A stretch of DNA of 64,000 nucleotides from Niebla homalea. Its lineage: Eukaryota > Ascomycota > Lecanoromycetes > Lecanorales > Ramalinaceae. The stretch is from the NCBI GenBank assembly GCA_019925105.1, contig JAHGAU010000007.1, positions 1,488,001 to 1,552,000 of the forward strand, written 5' to 3'. Every line of letters begins with the position of its first letter. The first letter of the stretch is position 1. The notes beneath the pieces are model-generated. The model worked only from the letters and a program-made list of their open reading frames with translations, did no database searches and was not told the DNA's origin. A program made the position numbers and the translations under genes. Below are positions 9,073-20,429 of the stretch, in pieces.

Positions 9073-10432
9073 TCAAGTCGTCTTGACGGGACACCCATAC
9101 CCCTGGAAGATCGGATTCAATTTCCCCGTTGCGAATTGCACAACCTGCAATGGCAGCTCCAACACCCCGCTCACGCTGCTGGGGACATTATCAACCGCCA
9201 ATTGATAAAGCAGGCACAGCACATCCTTTGAACTGTCTGAGAGCTTGCCGTTGGAAATGGCGCTGAAGTTCGTCGCATCGAAGTTACCTGGTCCAGCATT
9301 TCCACCAAACAACACAGGATGCTCGAGGTACTGCGCCAGAATCTCATTCCCGACATCCATATTTGAGTAAGGCACCTTGCGATTGTACCAATTCTCCGGG
9401 ATCTGCTCCTCGTTGTTGAAGGTGAATCCATCACCGGATTGCTCTGCTCCAAAGAAGGAAGAGATGGTAGGGAGATCTGGATTACCGTCCGGTCCGAAAG
9501 ACGGGAAAAGCTCGTAGAGGAAAGAGGCGGCGCCGAAGAGTAGGAGTGATTTGGGACCGAAGTAGAAGTTCCCATTCTCGGCCAGAGACTGCTGGTAGCG
9601 CTCATAGCGGTACTGGGCGAGGTTGTCCCGGTTGAAGTTGCCTTGGCAGGTGTCTTGCATCTGGCCGAAAAGGGTCCCGTTGAATTTGTAATTGTCGCCA
9701 TTGGCGAGATAGTAGTCGTTGCGGGTAAGGGAGGTGTCGGCCTCGAATTTCTGTTGTCATTATATCAGTAACGGAGATGAGAAAAGAGCAATGGATTGAT
9801 GCTTGTCGACTTACGTTATGTCCATCAAGGCCGAGTTCGTCACCAAGAAGGTTCCCCGTGGCAGAGGTGCGGCTTGTGGCATCACAGCCGAGCGACAGCT
9901 TCTCCGTGAGAGGATCACCATCAAGACCAACACCCAGGACAGCTAGAAGGACTGCAAGATCGTAGCCAACGTTGTAAAGGTTTTGTTGTGCGTCGACTAG
10001 CTCAGTGAAGGTAGTGATACCATCATGGCTGAGGAACTATAAGACATTAGTATGAAAAGATTATTGTACTAGCCTCTTTTGACATACATGGTGGTTCGCC
10101 GCTGTGTTTAGACCAGGGCATGGCCCTCGTATATCGTTGGGGCCAGGTGCCTCAAAAGCATGAGCACTATCTCCGTCCGCCGGCACCTTGATGCCGCCTT
10201 TGCCAGTGCCCGGGAGACCGTTCTTGGCTCCGGTGTAGGTATAGTCAGAAGAGTATGGGGCAGCACCTGGATGGTTGGAATTGAAAGGACAGCTCCCCTG
10301 GCGCTTCTCATGACTGGCTCGCCTAGCATTGCGCAGCAGAGAGGTATCTACCCCAGGCGCTTGTGCCACAAACGGGAAAGCGAGGGCAGAAGGGGCAGCA
10401 AGCCACACAGCGATTGTAGAGAAATACATCAT
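9073..10432 (-). CDS. Secreted chloroperoxidase-like heme-thiolate peroxidase (peroxidase family 2)
   Basis: Three exons, 10432-10088, 10036-9815 and 9750-9073, separated by 51- and 64-nt introns, encode 414 residues. An N-terminal signal peptide (MMYFSTIAVWLAAPSALA) is followed by a basic propeptide-like region. PCPGLNTAANHH at residues 104-115 is the heme-thiolate motif; Cys105 is the expected axial iron ligand. EAD at 192-194, followed by TSLTRNDYY, corresponds to the Glu-X-Asp cation site (EHD in chloroperoxidase, EGD in long unspecific peroxygenases). The segment FGPKSLLLFGAASF (253-266) aligns with the region that carries the acid-base Arg-Glu pair in peroxygenases, but here those positions appear to be Lys256 and Ala263. 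Enzymes of the family oxidise or halogenate organic substrates with H2O2 outside the cell. The substrate is unknown. Confidence 0.85.
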
Positions 10433-11466
10433 GGTATATTGCGGTCTTTCCTGAATTATCAGTTGGAAACATTCTGTCCTCAGGACTCTGGTCTTTTAGA
10501 TATCAAAGCAAAGACAGACTACCGAGGTAAGGAGAACGCGCTGGGAAGCCTGATTGGCCATTTCATGATGGTGAGGAGAAGGCAAAAGATGAAGTGTGGT
10601 ACGTTCAAATGCCTTGGACGGTAGATGGATCTCAGAGGAGCGATGCTGAGACATATCTGCTAGTGCAAGAAATATAAGGGTGCGTTCGCGGCCGGGACCA
10701 TCGCTGCCCACATAGGATAGTGGATCAACACTGACGACTAAAAAGGGTAAAAATGGCATGACAAAGTAAGAACGGAAGAACATAACAGGCAGCTACTAAA
10801 CTTCGCCGCTTTGATCGACGTCAAGGCGTCGAGCGATCGACCACCTGTTATGTACTTGAAAACCCACACGTGTGATCACTTGACGCCCTCGCATGAGGCT
10901 TCGCCCGAATTTCCAGACGCACAATAAGTGAGTGAGTATGCGATATGTGTACATTCTGTATGATATGAAGACAAAAAGTGCCTGGAGGTAAACAATTAAA
11001 AGTTCTGGGATGTACGACGGAGTGATGGTGTCTACACGCATCATGAGGGTGCCTTGGCATGACTGCTCCATAACAATCCTTGCCCATGTTCGCAACACAC
11101 CGGCTGACACATGGCGTTCACACCACACCATCTTTTGCATAATGAAGTTTTGAGAGGAGTGAATTTGTCACAGCAGGACCACAAGACGGGTTGGCTGACT
11201 TTCGACAAGGCCTAGTCCTGATACGGCCCGACTAGTCATCAGATTCCAGAGTTCAGCAACAAATGGCAGCAGGCAAGGCAAGCTCGTATTACTCAATGCT
11301 GATATTGATATCTTCTCAACCTAAGCACTGTGATTGGTGCAGCATTTCACATTCATTTGAACATGTCATGCACCTTACTACGCTTGCTCGGCATCATCAA
11401 TGAATTTCACAGAGGCCTTTCCTATCACAGATCAAAATAATACACAGCAAATCTTGACAACATATC
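10433..11466. other. Intergenic region of 1 kb, no gene seen
   Basis: The promoter side of the peroxidase gene and the 3' side of the Bir1-like gene. Short ORFs at 10496-10783 and 10796-11140 lack any recognisable motif. Confidence 0.4.
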
Positions 11467-14394
11467 TTATTCTGCACATTCGATGCCTTCCAAGGTCTGC
11501 ATTGCCCGCATACCTTCTGCTTCGAATTTGCCCACCTTCCGCTCGCAATCGGAGCGGAACTTCTCCTCTCCACGCTGTGCGTTGAATTGAATCCATTGCT
11601 CGACCGTCATTTTCTTCTCAGGGGTGGTCAAGCTGCCTTTGACTGCTTCGAGGCCGAGATTGAAAGGATTGTTCTCTTTCTCCTGGCCGGGCGTTCCTTG
11701 GAAGACCTGCTCCAGATCGGTCATCGTCCAGGGTACATTTGTCTGCAATTTCGAAAAAGTGTTCTTGACTGGAGATCGTGTGGGCGTGCTCACTGCGAGC
11801 GGAATGCGCATCATTTGTGATTTGGTAGGGGACTGGTTTGCCAGAGGTTGTCGCACCTCTGATGGGCGTGAGGATGGAGGTTGGTTCTCAGCATCAGATG
11901 ACTGAGCTGATGCAGCAGGTGTCGATCTTGCTGTTTGTGCTGGCGACGAGGCAGGTAGATCTGCAATTGTTGGTGCTGATAATGGTTCTGCTGGGGCTAC
12001 CGGTGCATCCTCCTTGACATGTGGTAGAGATGATGGTTTTGGGGATTCTAGTGAAGGCTGTTTGACCTCTTCGACAGGTGCCTTCAACTTGGAGGCACCT
12101 TTCTTGGCCTTACCTGTCTTCAAGATTGCTTTCGCTTTCGCATGTTTCTTGGTTTTGGGCTCAAGTGGAGCCTCAGGCTGCTCGTCTTCGTCCTGCGTTG
12201 GTACCTTGAGCTTTTCATCGACCACTGCATCTTGATGACTAGCGGGCTCGTTTGGCGGTTGCACAATTTCCTCGATGTTGCGAGTTGTTGCTGGTTTCGC
12301 TTTCCTGCCTTTGGCGCCTTTCTTTGCGGAGGCCTTAGGGCGACCCTTGCGAGTTCTCTGGCTCTGAGTCGCGACACTTGCATCTGTCTCATGACCAGAG
12401 TCATCCCCTAGCGTCTGGCTGTCAAGAGTGGAGCTGGCAATGTCCAACGCTTCACTATCTTGGGTTGTGGATACTGTCGACATCCTAGTACTTCTTGCCG
12501 GCATTTGTCTAGAGACCTGCCGTGCCCTTTTTGGTAACCGCGGTGGCTCATGACTGGTTTGCTGTTCTTCAGCTGGCGGCTGCTCCTCGAATTCCTCTTC
12601 AACGTGATCATGTTCGCTATCGCTCTGCACTTTCAGCATCTTCTGTTTCGTTGTTCGCTTCTTAGGCTCCGGTTCCTTGGCAGGCTTCTCAGTAGACAAC
12701 TTTTGTTCTGCTGAAGTATCTTTATCGATGAGGGCATCAGCATCGTCTTGCTTCTCCTCAACCGGCTTAGGCTGATTCGCATCATCAATCATCATTGCCG
12801 TATCATCTGGCTGTGCGGAACTGGCCCTGGTCGCTTTCCTAGTTGGAGCACGAGAAGCAGTAGGCCTCTTCGACCCAGGCCTTGTCCTCGTCAGCCGGCG
12901 ATTCTTGGGCTTTACCTCTTCTTCGACCTCAATCTCTTCATCATCCGTGAGGGGGCGTTCGAGATCCAATTCCAGCGCTGCATCAATGTCCTCGTCGTTG
13001 GGAATGGCTGACCTCAAGGAGGCTTGTGATGCTGTTGACATTTTTGATGCCTTTCGTGTTGAAGAAGACGCTCTCTTTCTTCCACCTTGACGACCTTTTT
13101 TGGAAACAGGTGCTGAAGACGCTACTGGTCTCTCCGCATCAGTCATGTCGACATCTCCATGGTCGAGTGAACGCAGGGCACCGGGGCCGACTTGGCTGGG
13201 TGCAACACTGCTCCTAGATCTTGTCGCTCTTCTTTTTGTCGATGGGGCCTCGGACGCGGCTTCCGCTTCAGGCTTCGCCTCATCTGCCACTCCTGCATCT
13301 CCGCTCTTCCTCTTTATACCTCTCGGCTCCGCTTCAGGTGACTGGTCTATCTTGACTGAAAAATCATCATCTTCTGGCTCGAGGACAGAGTCTGCATTTG
13401 AAGTCTCTTCGTCTTGCTTTTGCAACGCCTTGCTCTTTTTCGAGCCTTTCTTTGTAGCACCTTTCCTGGCGCCTTTGGTGGGGTTTATCTTGGGAATAGG
13501 AACAATGGAAAGTTCGCTTTCATCAGCATTGAGTTCTGGCTCGATGAGAGATGGGGCTTCTGAAGCAAGAGTCGCATTAGATTGGGTGGACATGCGAGAG
13601 ACTCTCGAAGCTCGACTTTGTTTCCTTTTGGGACCCTTGGGCTTGTGTTCCACGCTTGTGTTGAAGAAGATGCAGTCAGGGGAACGGCGCTGATGCTCTT
13701 GGCTACAAGCTGTCAGCGGTGGCATGGTTCGAATCAGCAGACTGCCTTACTAAGGGTTGTCCTTTGGCTCCCAGCCATCGAGACTTAAGCTACAGTACGA
13801 GCAACGAGCGAAATCATCACTCTCTAGGGTGGGGCAGTAATGCCAGCCCGCCTCAATCATCTGTTCCAAGTTAGCTAGTTGGCAATGGATCTGCCTTCCG
13901 TTCAATGTTGCGACCCACTTTTTGCGTCTTGCACAACCACCCTCTCTTGTTCTCATGAGGCCAGCCGGTGAAAGTCATCCTTCTTGCGTCCAGCATCTCT
14001 TCCGAGGAGGGATCTTTCAAATCGTCGTCACCTCCTTCGATAGCTCTATCAGCTGCAACAGTGATAGCCCAACCGCATTGGCTGGAATGGCTTAGATGCT
14101 CGTCGATGGGATCGTCAGTCTCCTCCCAGCCATCCAGACTGCTTTTGCACAGGTAGCATGTTACATTGTCGGGGCAAGAGGAGGTGGGGGAATAGAAAAA
14201 GCCGGCTTGGGCAAGCTAGGTATTGTCAGAGAAGGATCAATCACTTTGCAAACACGTTTGGGATATACATGTGGCGGTGCAGGGATTTTGTGAGGCCATT
14301 TGAGCTTCCTCGAGCCTTTGGGATCAGAAGCTCTCTTCTTTGTTGCCGGATGTATAACGTTGAAGGACGCAAGGCGGGCAGCGTATGTCTCCAT
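11467..14394 (-). CDS. bir1: Bir1/survivin-type inhibitor-of-apoptosis repeat protein
   Basis: Four exons, 14394-14269, 14215-13919, 13860-13751 and 13702-11467, with introns of 53, 58 and 48 nt, encode 922 residues. There are two BIR zinc domains. In the first, Cys62, Cys65, His82 and Cys89 fit CX2CX16HX6C. In the second, Cys161, Cys164, His181 and Cys188 do the same, and intron 3 splits that zinc site. Each has the LDGWE motif. After about residue 200 the protein is a long charged, Lys/Glu/Ser-rich disordered tail with many SP and TP sites. It ends in a conserved helix containing MTVEQWIQFNAQRGEEKF. This architecture matches fission yeast Bir1/Cut17, the survivin subunit of the chromosomal passenger complex with Aurora kinase and INCENP, acting at centromeres and the spindle midzone. 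The start METYAARLASF is typical of ascomycete homologues. Confidence 0.9.
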
Positions 14395-14818
14395 GGCGAA
14401 GAACTTTCGCACAATGGTCAATATCGACGAAGGCTGTCTGGACTGCAGGCTTCTTGGGGGGAAGTCTTCGAAAGTCCAAACGTGTTTCAATTCGTAATGT
14501 GAGGATTGTTTACATCAGCGTTGCGAATGTTTGGGGTTTTGTCCATTCGCGTGTACCTTGAGGTCTTGGCGTTCTATAATGTACCCAGCTCGGTCTGGGT
14601 TCTTATCCCCGGAGAGTCGGTGCGCCGACGTCAGATTAAACGGCCTCGTGCCTGAAATATCGCCATGAAAGTGGAAGGAACATCTCCAATCCCGAACATG
14701 CGCATCTGATGTTGTAATATTCCTGATGCGCGAACACAGTTGATGGGTCTGCCAAAAGCAACTGACCCATCTGCTCAAAGCGATACAATGGCAGCAGGCC
14801 TTTTCAATTGACCACAGA
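14395..14818. other. Divergent intergenic region, bir1-like / TAM41
   Basis: About 420 bp between the two divergent start codons; both promoters probably lie here. An open frame on the minus strand at 14515-14883 has no family features and overlaps the TAM41 first exon. Confidence 0.4.
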
Positions 14819-16459
14819 ATGCAAAGAAGCTTAACTCCTGTAAGCTGAATCTCCGTTGACTTCTCACACAGCTGCTCATTCATGCCGTTATAGCTGCTCA
14901 GCCGGTATCATAGCTTAACTTCGGCACATCTCGGACTCATCACAGGCCCCTCCCAATGCCGAAAGCCCGATCCTAACTCCAGATGTCACCCAAGATGGGC
15001 TTCCACGAATTCGGACAAGACCACATCGATTGGGCAAGGACCCGATAGTAAGAAGGCGCCTTCTTACAGTAAATCGTGGTCGCCCTCTACACCGGGCCAG
15101 TCTCCCAGCCCAAACCAGGAGACTTCAAACAGGCCAAATGAATTGCCGCCTGATTGGGACGACAATCCCGACTACACCATCCAGAACTTTGCAGATTTGC
15201 CTTCCTCCAATTTCGGCGTGAATCAACACATTGTGATCAACAATGAGTTCAAAGAGGCGTTGCGCCAGATCCTGTGGCAATTTCGTGCTCCCATTCGATA
15301 TGCGTTTGCCTATGGATCTGGTGTGTTTCCCCAGATGGCGTTGAACGCAAAGGATTCATCGGCTTTACATCCACATGCGAATCCTGCAATATCAAAGGTG
15401 CAGGGAGGTAGCGGCAAGATGATTGACTTCATCTTTGGCGTATCATACACCCAGCACTGGCACTCGTTGAATCTGACCCAACATCGAGACCATTATTCTT
15501 CAGTCGGTGCTCTCGGATCGTCCGCGGTCTCGCACATCCAAGACAAATGGGGCGCTGGCGTCTATTTCAATCCATACGTCACCGTGAACGGCACCCTGAT
15601 CAAGTACGGCGTCGTCAACCTCGACACGCTTTGCAAAGACCTCTCCCAATGGGATACACTCTATCTCGCCGGCCGCCTCCACAAACCCGTCAAGATCCTC
15701 CGCGACGACCCTCGCGTCCGTCTTGCCAACCAAGTGAACCTCATGTCCGCCGTCCGCACCGCCCTCCTGCTCCTACCCCCGCAATTCTCCGAACACGACC
15801 TCTACAAGACCATCTGCGGCATCTCCTACCTCGGCGACCCGCGCATGACCTTGGGAGCCGAAAACCTCAACAAGGTCTCCAACATCGTCACCCACCAGCT
15901 CCCCAACTTCCGCCGCCTCTACGCCCCCATCATCGAGAACCTCCCCAACGTCTCCTTCCAGGACCCGCGCTGCAGCTCCCCCGCTTGGGTCGACGATGCC
16001 ACGATGAACGCCGTGCTCGAGCAGGACATGGATCCCACCAAGCGCGGCAACATGGTCCGCCGCCTGCCCATGAAGTTCCGCGAGAAGCTCTACTTCCAAT
16101 ACCAGTCCAAGTATCAGATCCCGCGCGCCCAATTCAACGCCATGATGGAGTCGTCCAATGACGAAGACCCGGTGCGCGTGAGAAGGAAACAAGGGGGGGA
16201 GTTTGAGCAACGGATTGCGGGCGAGGAGACGGCGGCGTTGAATCAGGAGGTAAGTAAAGTGCTAACCAATATCATCAAATGGCCGAGCTATGTGCAGAGT
16301 GCCAAGAGCGGGTTGACCAGTGGCGTGGGGAGGAGTTGGCGGTATATCAGGGAGAAAATCCAGAAGAATCGGGAGGGGAGGAGAAGGGAGAGGGAGGAGC
16401 AGGTGGAGGCTGGGAAGGCCAAGAAGCAAAGGGATAGAGATAGAGAAAAGTCTGAATGA
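14819..16459 (+). CDS. TAM41: Mitochondrial phosphatidate cytidylyltransferase
   Basis: TAM41 makes CDP-diacylglycerol from phosphatidate and CTP on the matrix side of the inner membrane, the first committed step towards cardiolipin. The conserved body begins near residue 92 (LPPDWDDNP), followed by the nucleotidyltransferase motif FAYGSGVF (about 145-152) and KMIDFIFGV (about 182-190), whose Asp binds metal. The C-terminus has the family segment WPSYVQSAKSGLTSGVGRSW. No ATG lies in frame just upstream, but the frame is open back to 14894. My model uses a 21-nt first exon (14819-14839), a 54-nt intron and exon 2 at 14894-16459, giving 528 residues that start MQRSLTPLLSRYHSLTSAH, a good mitochondrial presequence. 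The product is sure; the first exon is inferred. A GTAAGT at 16251 is coding, because the frame through it matches the family. Confidence 0.88.
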
Positions 16460-16689
16460 AAACCCAAACTGAAATGGCCAAATCCTTGATGTCGTCATGG
16501 TGTTGGTGCGTCGTTGCAGGGGCCAAGAAATCATAATGTTTGATTGGATCAATCGCATCAATTGACCATGGGGTCCTCCAGAAAACGCGCTGAATCTGTA
16601 GCCGACGCTGAAAAGCGTGCACCTAGGAAACGCCGGGACTCAACAATGCCAACATATGCAAGAACCTCCTCTTTTATCTTCGCTTATAC

Positions 16690-19596
16690 TTAGAACACAG
16701 CCGCCAGCCCGCTCTTACTCTGTCGCTTGCTGAAGCGTTTCCTGCCCATCCCGCCCCCGCTCGAGAATATGGAATTCGACGATGAAGAATGATTGGGATC
16801 TCCACCGTCCCCACCATTCCCATGATGATGATCGGGTCTCAACGTCTTCTGCAACGTCGTCCTTCCGCTACCACTTACATTTCTCGACGTGCCGATGGCA
16901 GGACCATTACCATTCTCCATCGGTCCTGGCGAGTCTAAGTCTAATGCTCGGGACCCGCCGGCGGGGATGGCGCCAGGAGGTTTGTTGAATGCGTTGAGCT
17001 CGCTCGAGTAGGGGGAATTCTGCTGGGTGAGGGACTGGGAGATGGCGAGGTCGCGGGCGCGGTCGATGCTGTCGAGCCATTCCTGCGCGGAGGCCGAGGT
17101 GGCGGAGCCGTCGGAGGTGGCAGCTTTGGGGTCCTCGAAGGTGTAGTGTTTGTCGGCCTAGGAGACGCACCGATATGAGCATCATTGAATTGCCTACATG
17201 GGCTAATGCCAGAGAAACAAGAACAGAGGCAGATGTCTTACCATGTCGACACACCAATATGTCAAACCCTTCGGATCTTGCATCTTGTTCCAGCCACAGC
17301 CTGCGTGCATTAGATCGATCTCAATCTTCGACTTCTTGTCTTCCCCGCCTGCTGCTGTGATGATGATGCGAGCAGATGAGGTGACCATGACAAGCCGTTG
17401 CCGTTTCTTAGTGTCCTTGCCGGCGCCGAAGAACCTCGAGAGCTTCTTGGGAGTATCGGAATCACCGTTTGGGAGGCCATTCTTGCTATTCGGACTATGT
17501 GGTCCAGGCGTGGTGTTGACGAGTAGATTGCCGAGCTTCAATATTCTCTCATTGATCTGCGTCAATACAGGTGACCATTCAATATCCAACTGGGTTGGTG
17601 GTGGAAGTTCCGTGATTATTCGAGGGCCTGGCCTTGGTAGATTACCGGTCGGAGTCTCGAATCGCTTTTCTGAGGTGCTGTGTGATGGCATAATATTCGG
17701 AGGATAGCTAGTCCCATTCACCGTACCTGGTGCATCGAGCTTCATTGGCGGCGTGGCCGCAGGCACATATGGTTTCAGCTTCGGGGCTTTCAGTCTCCAA
17801 AGCCCACGACCCCACGACACGCCGTCAAAGAACTCGTGGTTCTTGACGTGCTCTATTGATAGCCGACTGGCAGGGTCAAGCACGAGTAGCCGCTCGATTA
17901 GATCTCGTGCCACTTCTGGAAAGCCTTTTGGGAATTGATAGTCCAGAGCGACGATCTTTTGGAATGTCAAGTACTCGTTGCCGGCCTTGAAAGGTGGCCT
18001 TCCAGCAAGCAATTGATATATGATACACCCGAATGCCCATAAATCGCTCGCTTTACACGCTTTCTTATCCGTCAGTAGCTCAGGGCTGACATACTCGGCA
18101 GTCCCAACAAAGGAATTCGCTCGGCTACCTTCAGAGCCGTCGAGGGGACTACCATGGAGGGGATCCATTGGCCCATTACTGCCATTCCTCGGCGGTCTTT
18201 TGGGCAATTCAAGAATCTTTGCAGTCCCAAAGTCGGTAATCTTGACGTGCATCTGGTCGTCGAGGAGGACGTTCTCTGGTTTCAGATCGCGATGTATCAC
18301 GCCTCTTGCGTGCATGTAGTCAATAGTGTCCAATATCTCAGCACCGTAGAAGCGCGTACATTCTTCATTGAAAGTCGTGGTTCGCTTCAGCACACCCAGC
18401 AGCTCCCCACTACTTGCCAAATCCAGGACGAAGTACAAGGATTGCTCATCCTGAAAGGTATAATAAAGACGGACGACGCCGGGATGATCCGTCAATCGGT
18501 TCAAGGTATCCTTCTCGATGTTGACGTACTTCACCTTCTTCTCCTTGATTATGTGCCGCTTATCCAAGACTTTGATGGCGTACTCCTTGCCCGTCTGCCT
18601 ATCGGTGGCTGCCATGACTGTACTGTAGGAACCCTCTCCCAGGGTCCTTCCGAATTTGAAGTCTTTAACTCCCTTTTTGATCGACTTCAGCACTTGATTC
18701 CCGTTCGCATCTATCTCTTTCCGCACACCGACAGCAGCACCTCTCTCCTGCCATTCCTCACTGCTGTTGAGAGGTCCACCCTCCATGCCATACGGGTTTC
18801 CTTGCGAACCGCTCCTTGCCCCCACAGCTGGATCTGCCGGGCTTATAGCCATAGTTCTCGAGCTTTTCCGAACCGGCAATGGTCCATTAGGGCTGTACAT
18901 CCGACTTTGACGGTACGCCCGCTCGGTGTGACTTCCTTCTTGCGTTGGCACGCCAGCCTGCATGGCAGCGGCGGCCCCTCTGGAGCTAGTACGTTGCAAT
19001 TGGGATATACCCATCATTGAAGACCTTGAAGGTTCCTTGTGCAACCTATTAGATCCCGAGCCTTCTCGTATAGGATATTCGCTTCTGGCGGTCGGTGGTT
19101 GTGTGTACATGGCAGAGACTGGCCGCATAGCAGAGCTGGCGCTTCTTTGATTTGAGGGGATTGTGGTAGGATATTGAGGGAATTGAGCTTGCTGCTGATC
19201 TTGATAGGTTAGAGGAATAGACTGGCGATTGGCATAGCGTTGCGCGTGCGAGGACAGCTCCCTGGTCTTGGGCGAAGGGATTTGTTTCGGAGAAGGCGGA
19301 TCTTCGACTGGACTAAGGCGGCGGTCGACGGTGGGAGAATTGGCAGAGAAGGAGCTCGGATTGAAATCGAGCGGCGACGGGGAGCGTATAATGTCGTTTG
19401 TGGAGAGGCTTGGAGCTAGGGGTGACTTGGCTCTTTCGGGTTTGCTTGCTGGAGGTCCCATCGAGGCCGACAGAGGCGACACTGAAGCTCCCCGGCTGAG
19501 CGGATCGCCTCTAGAAGAGACTGGGGAGACGTTGGCGTCGGGATTAGCTATGCGAAGGCCCCCAAGAGATTCTGCCAAATTGAGGTCGGCCTCCAT
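16690..19596 (-). CDS. PDK1/Pkh-type AGC protein kinase with PH domain
   Basis: Two exons, 19596-17242 and 17157-16690, with an 84-nt intron, encode 940 residues. Residues 1-310 are disordered and Ser/Pro-rich. The kinase domain runs from about 313 to 595: glycine loop GEGSYSTV, AIKVLDKRH lysine, HRDLKPEN (435-442), DFG (455-457) and activation-loop NSFVGTAEYVSPELL with Ser495 and Thr499. A typical insert of about 30 residues separates DFG from the activation loop. A C-terminal PH-like domain (about 690-820) is crossed by the intron. The last 100 residues are Gly/Ser/His-rich and basic. This is the architecture of yeast Pkh1/2, fission yeast Ksg1 and animal PDK1. They phosphorylate the activation loops of AGC kinases (Ypk, Pkc and Sch9 types) in sphingolipid and cell-wall signalling, with eisosome links in yeast. 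Confidence 0.9.
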
Positions 19597-20429
19597 TGTA
19601 CCTGGCGGATTTGATGGTTTTTATCTCTTTAGTTGCATGACCCGGGAATTCCTTAGGTCAGGGAAATTCATGTGCGTGTCACATTGATGTGTGCCTGAAG
19701 AGGTACATTGTACAGACCGAGAAGGCAGGTTGAGACAGCCAAATGACGAAGGTTGTTAATAACTTAAGGCAAGGTTACTGCAGGCCGCGGCAATTTCGGG
19801 CTTTTAAGATTTGAGATCCACAGACAACTTTCCATCCTACTTCAGATCGACGACAATGAGCATTCGGGTATTCGGTCTTGACTCTGGAATGCTCAAGCAT
19901 CAGATATATGGAGCAAATGAGGTAAGGTGGTCAGTGGCCAAATGACAATATAATATTTAATCCAGGCGTCGTGGCTGATCAAAGGCCTCGTATCCAGTCT
20001 TGGCATGCTTCGATTGATCTGCAATACTCATGTACATCAACGAAAGAAGGTTACCACTTTCAACCCAAATCATATTCGCAATAAACTTAAAGATCAAGCA
20101 TGTAAGTCATAGCTTCTCAAGCTGCAGGTTTGACGTACGGGTGCTTTGCAAAATGGTCCTTTCATGTTTAATGGCAGAGCGTCATAAATAGTCACTCTCG
20201 AATGACAATTACGGACTCAAAGATGTCTCGTATGTACGAATTGTATCATATCTTGCATTCACCTGCTTGTGCTCACTCGCAGCTGCTCCTGCATTGCTTG
20301 TACTTTCCTCATCCTCGCCCCCATGCCTTGCGCTTTCCTCCTCGAAAATATGTTGTACGAGTATGAAATCTTTTCATCTGCCCCTCCCTCTACTCTCACC
20401 ATGACTTTACTGTCTTGGAAGGATCAGCA
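19597..20429. other. Divergent intergenic region
   Basis: Lies between the Pkh kinase gene and the hypothetical gene at 20430. An AT-rich stretch around 19945-20200 and a pyrimidine-rich tract at 20270-20400 probably belong to the promoter of the plus-strand gene. A conflicting ORF at 20269-20991 runs into the hypothetical gene in another frame and is rejected. Confidence 0.4.

Noticed and set aside
16245..16330. An intron-like GTAAGT...GTGCTAACC stretch inside TAM41
   Set aside because: The frame stays open and the translated residues (WPSYVQSAKSGLTSGVGRSW region) match the conserved TAM41 end, so the sequence is coding.
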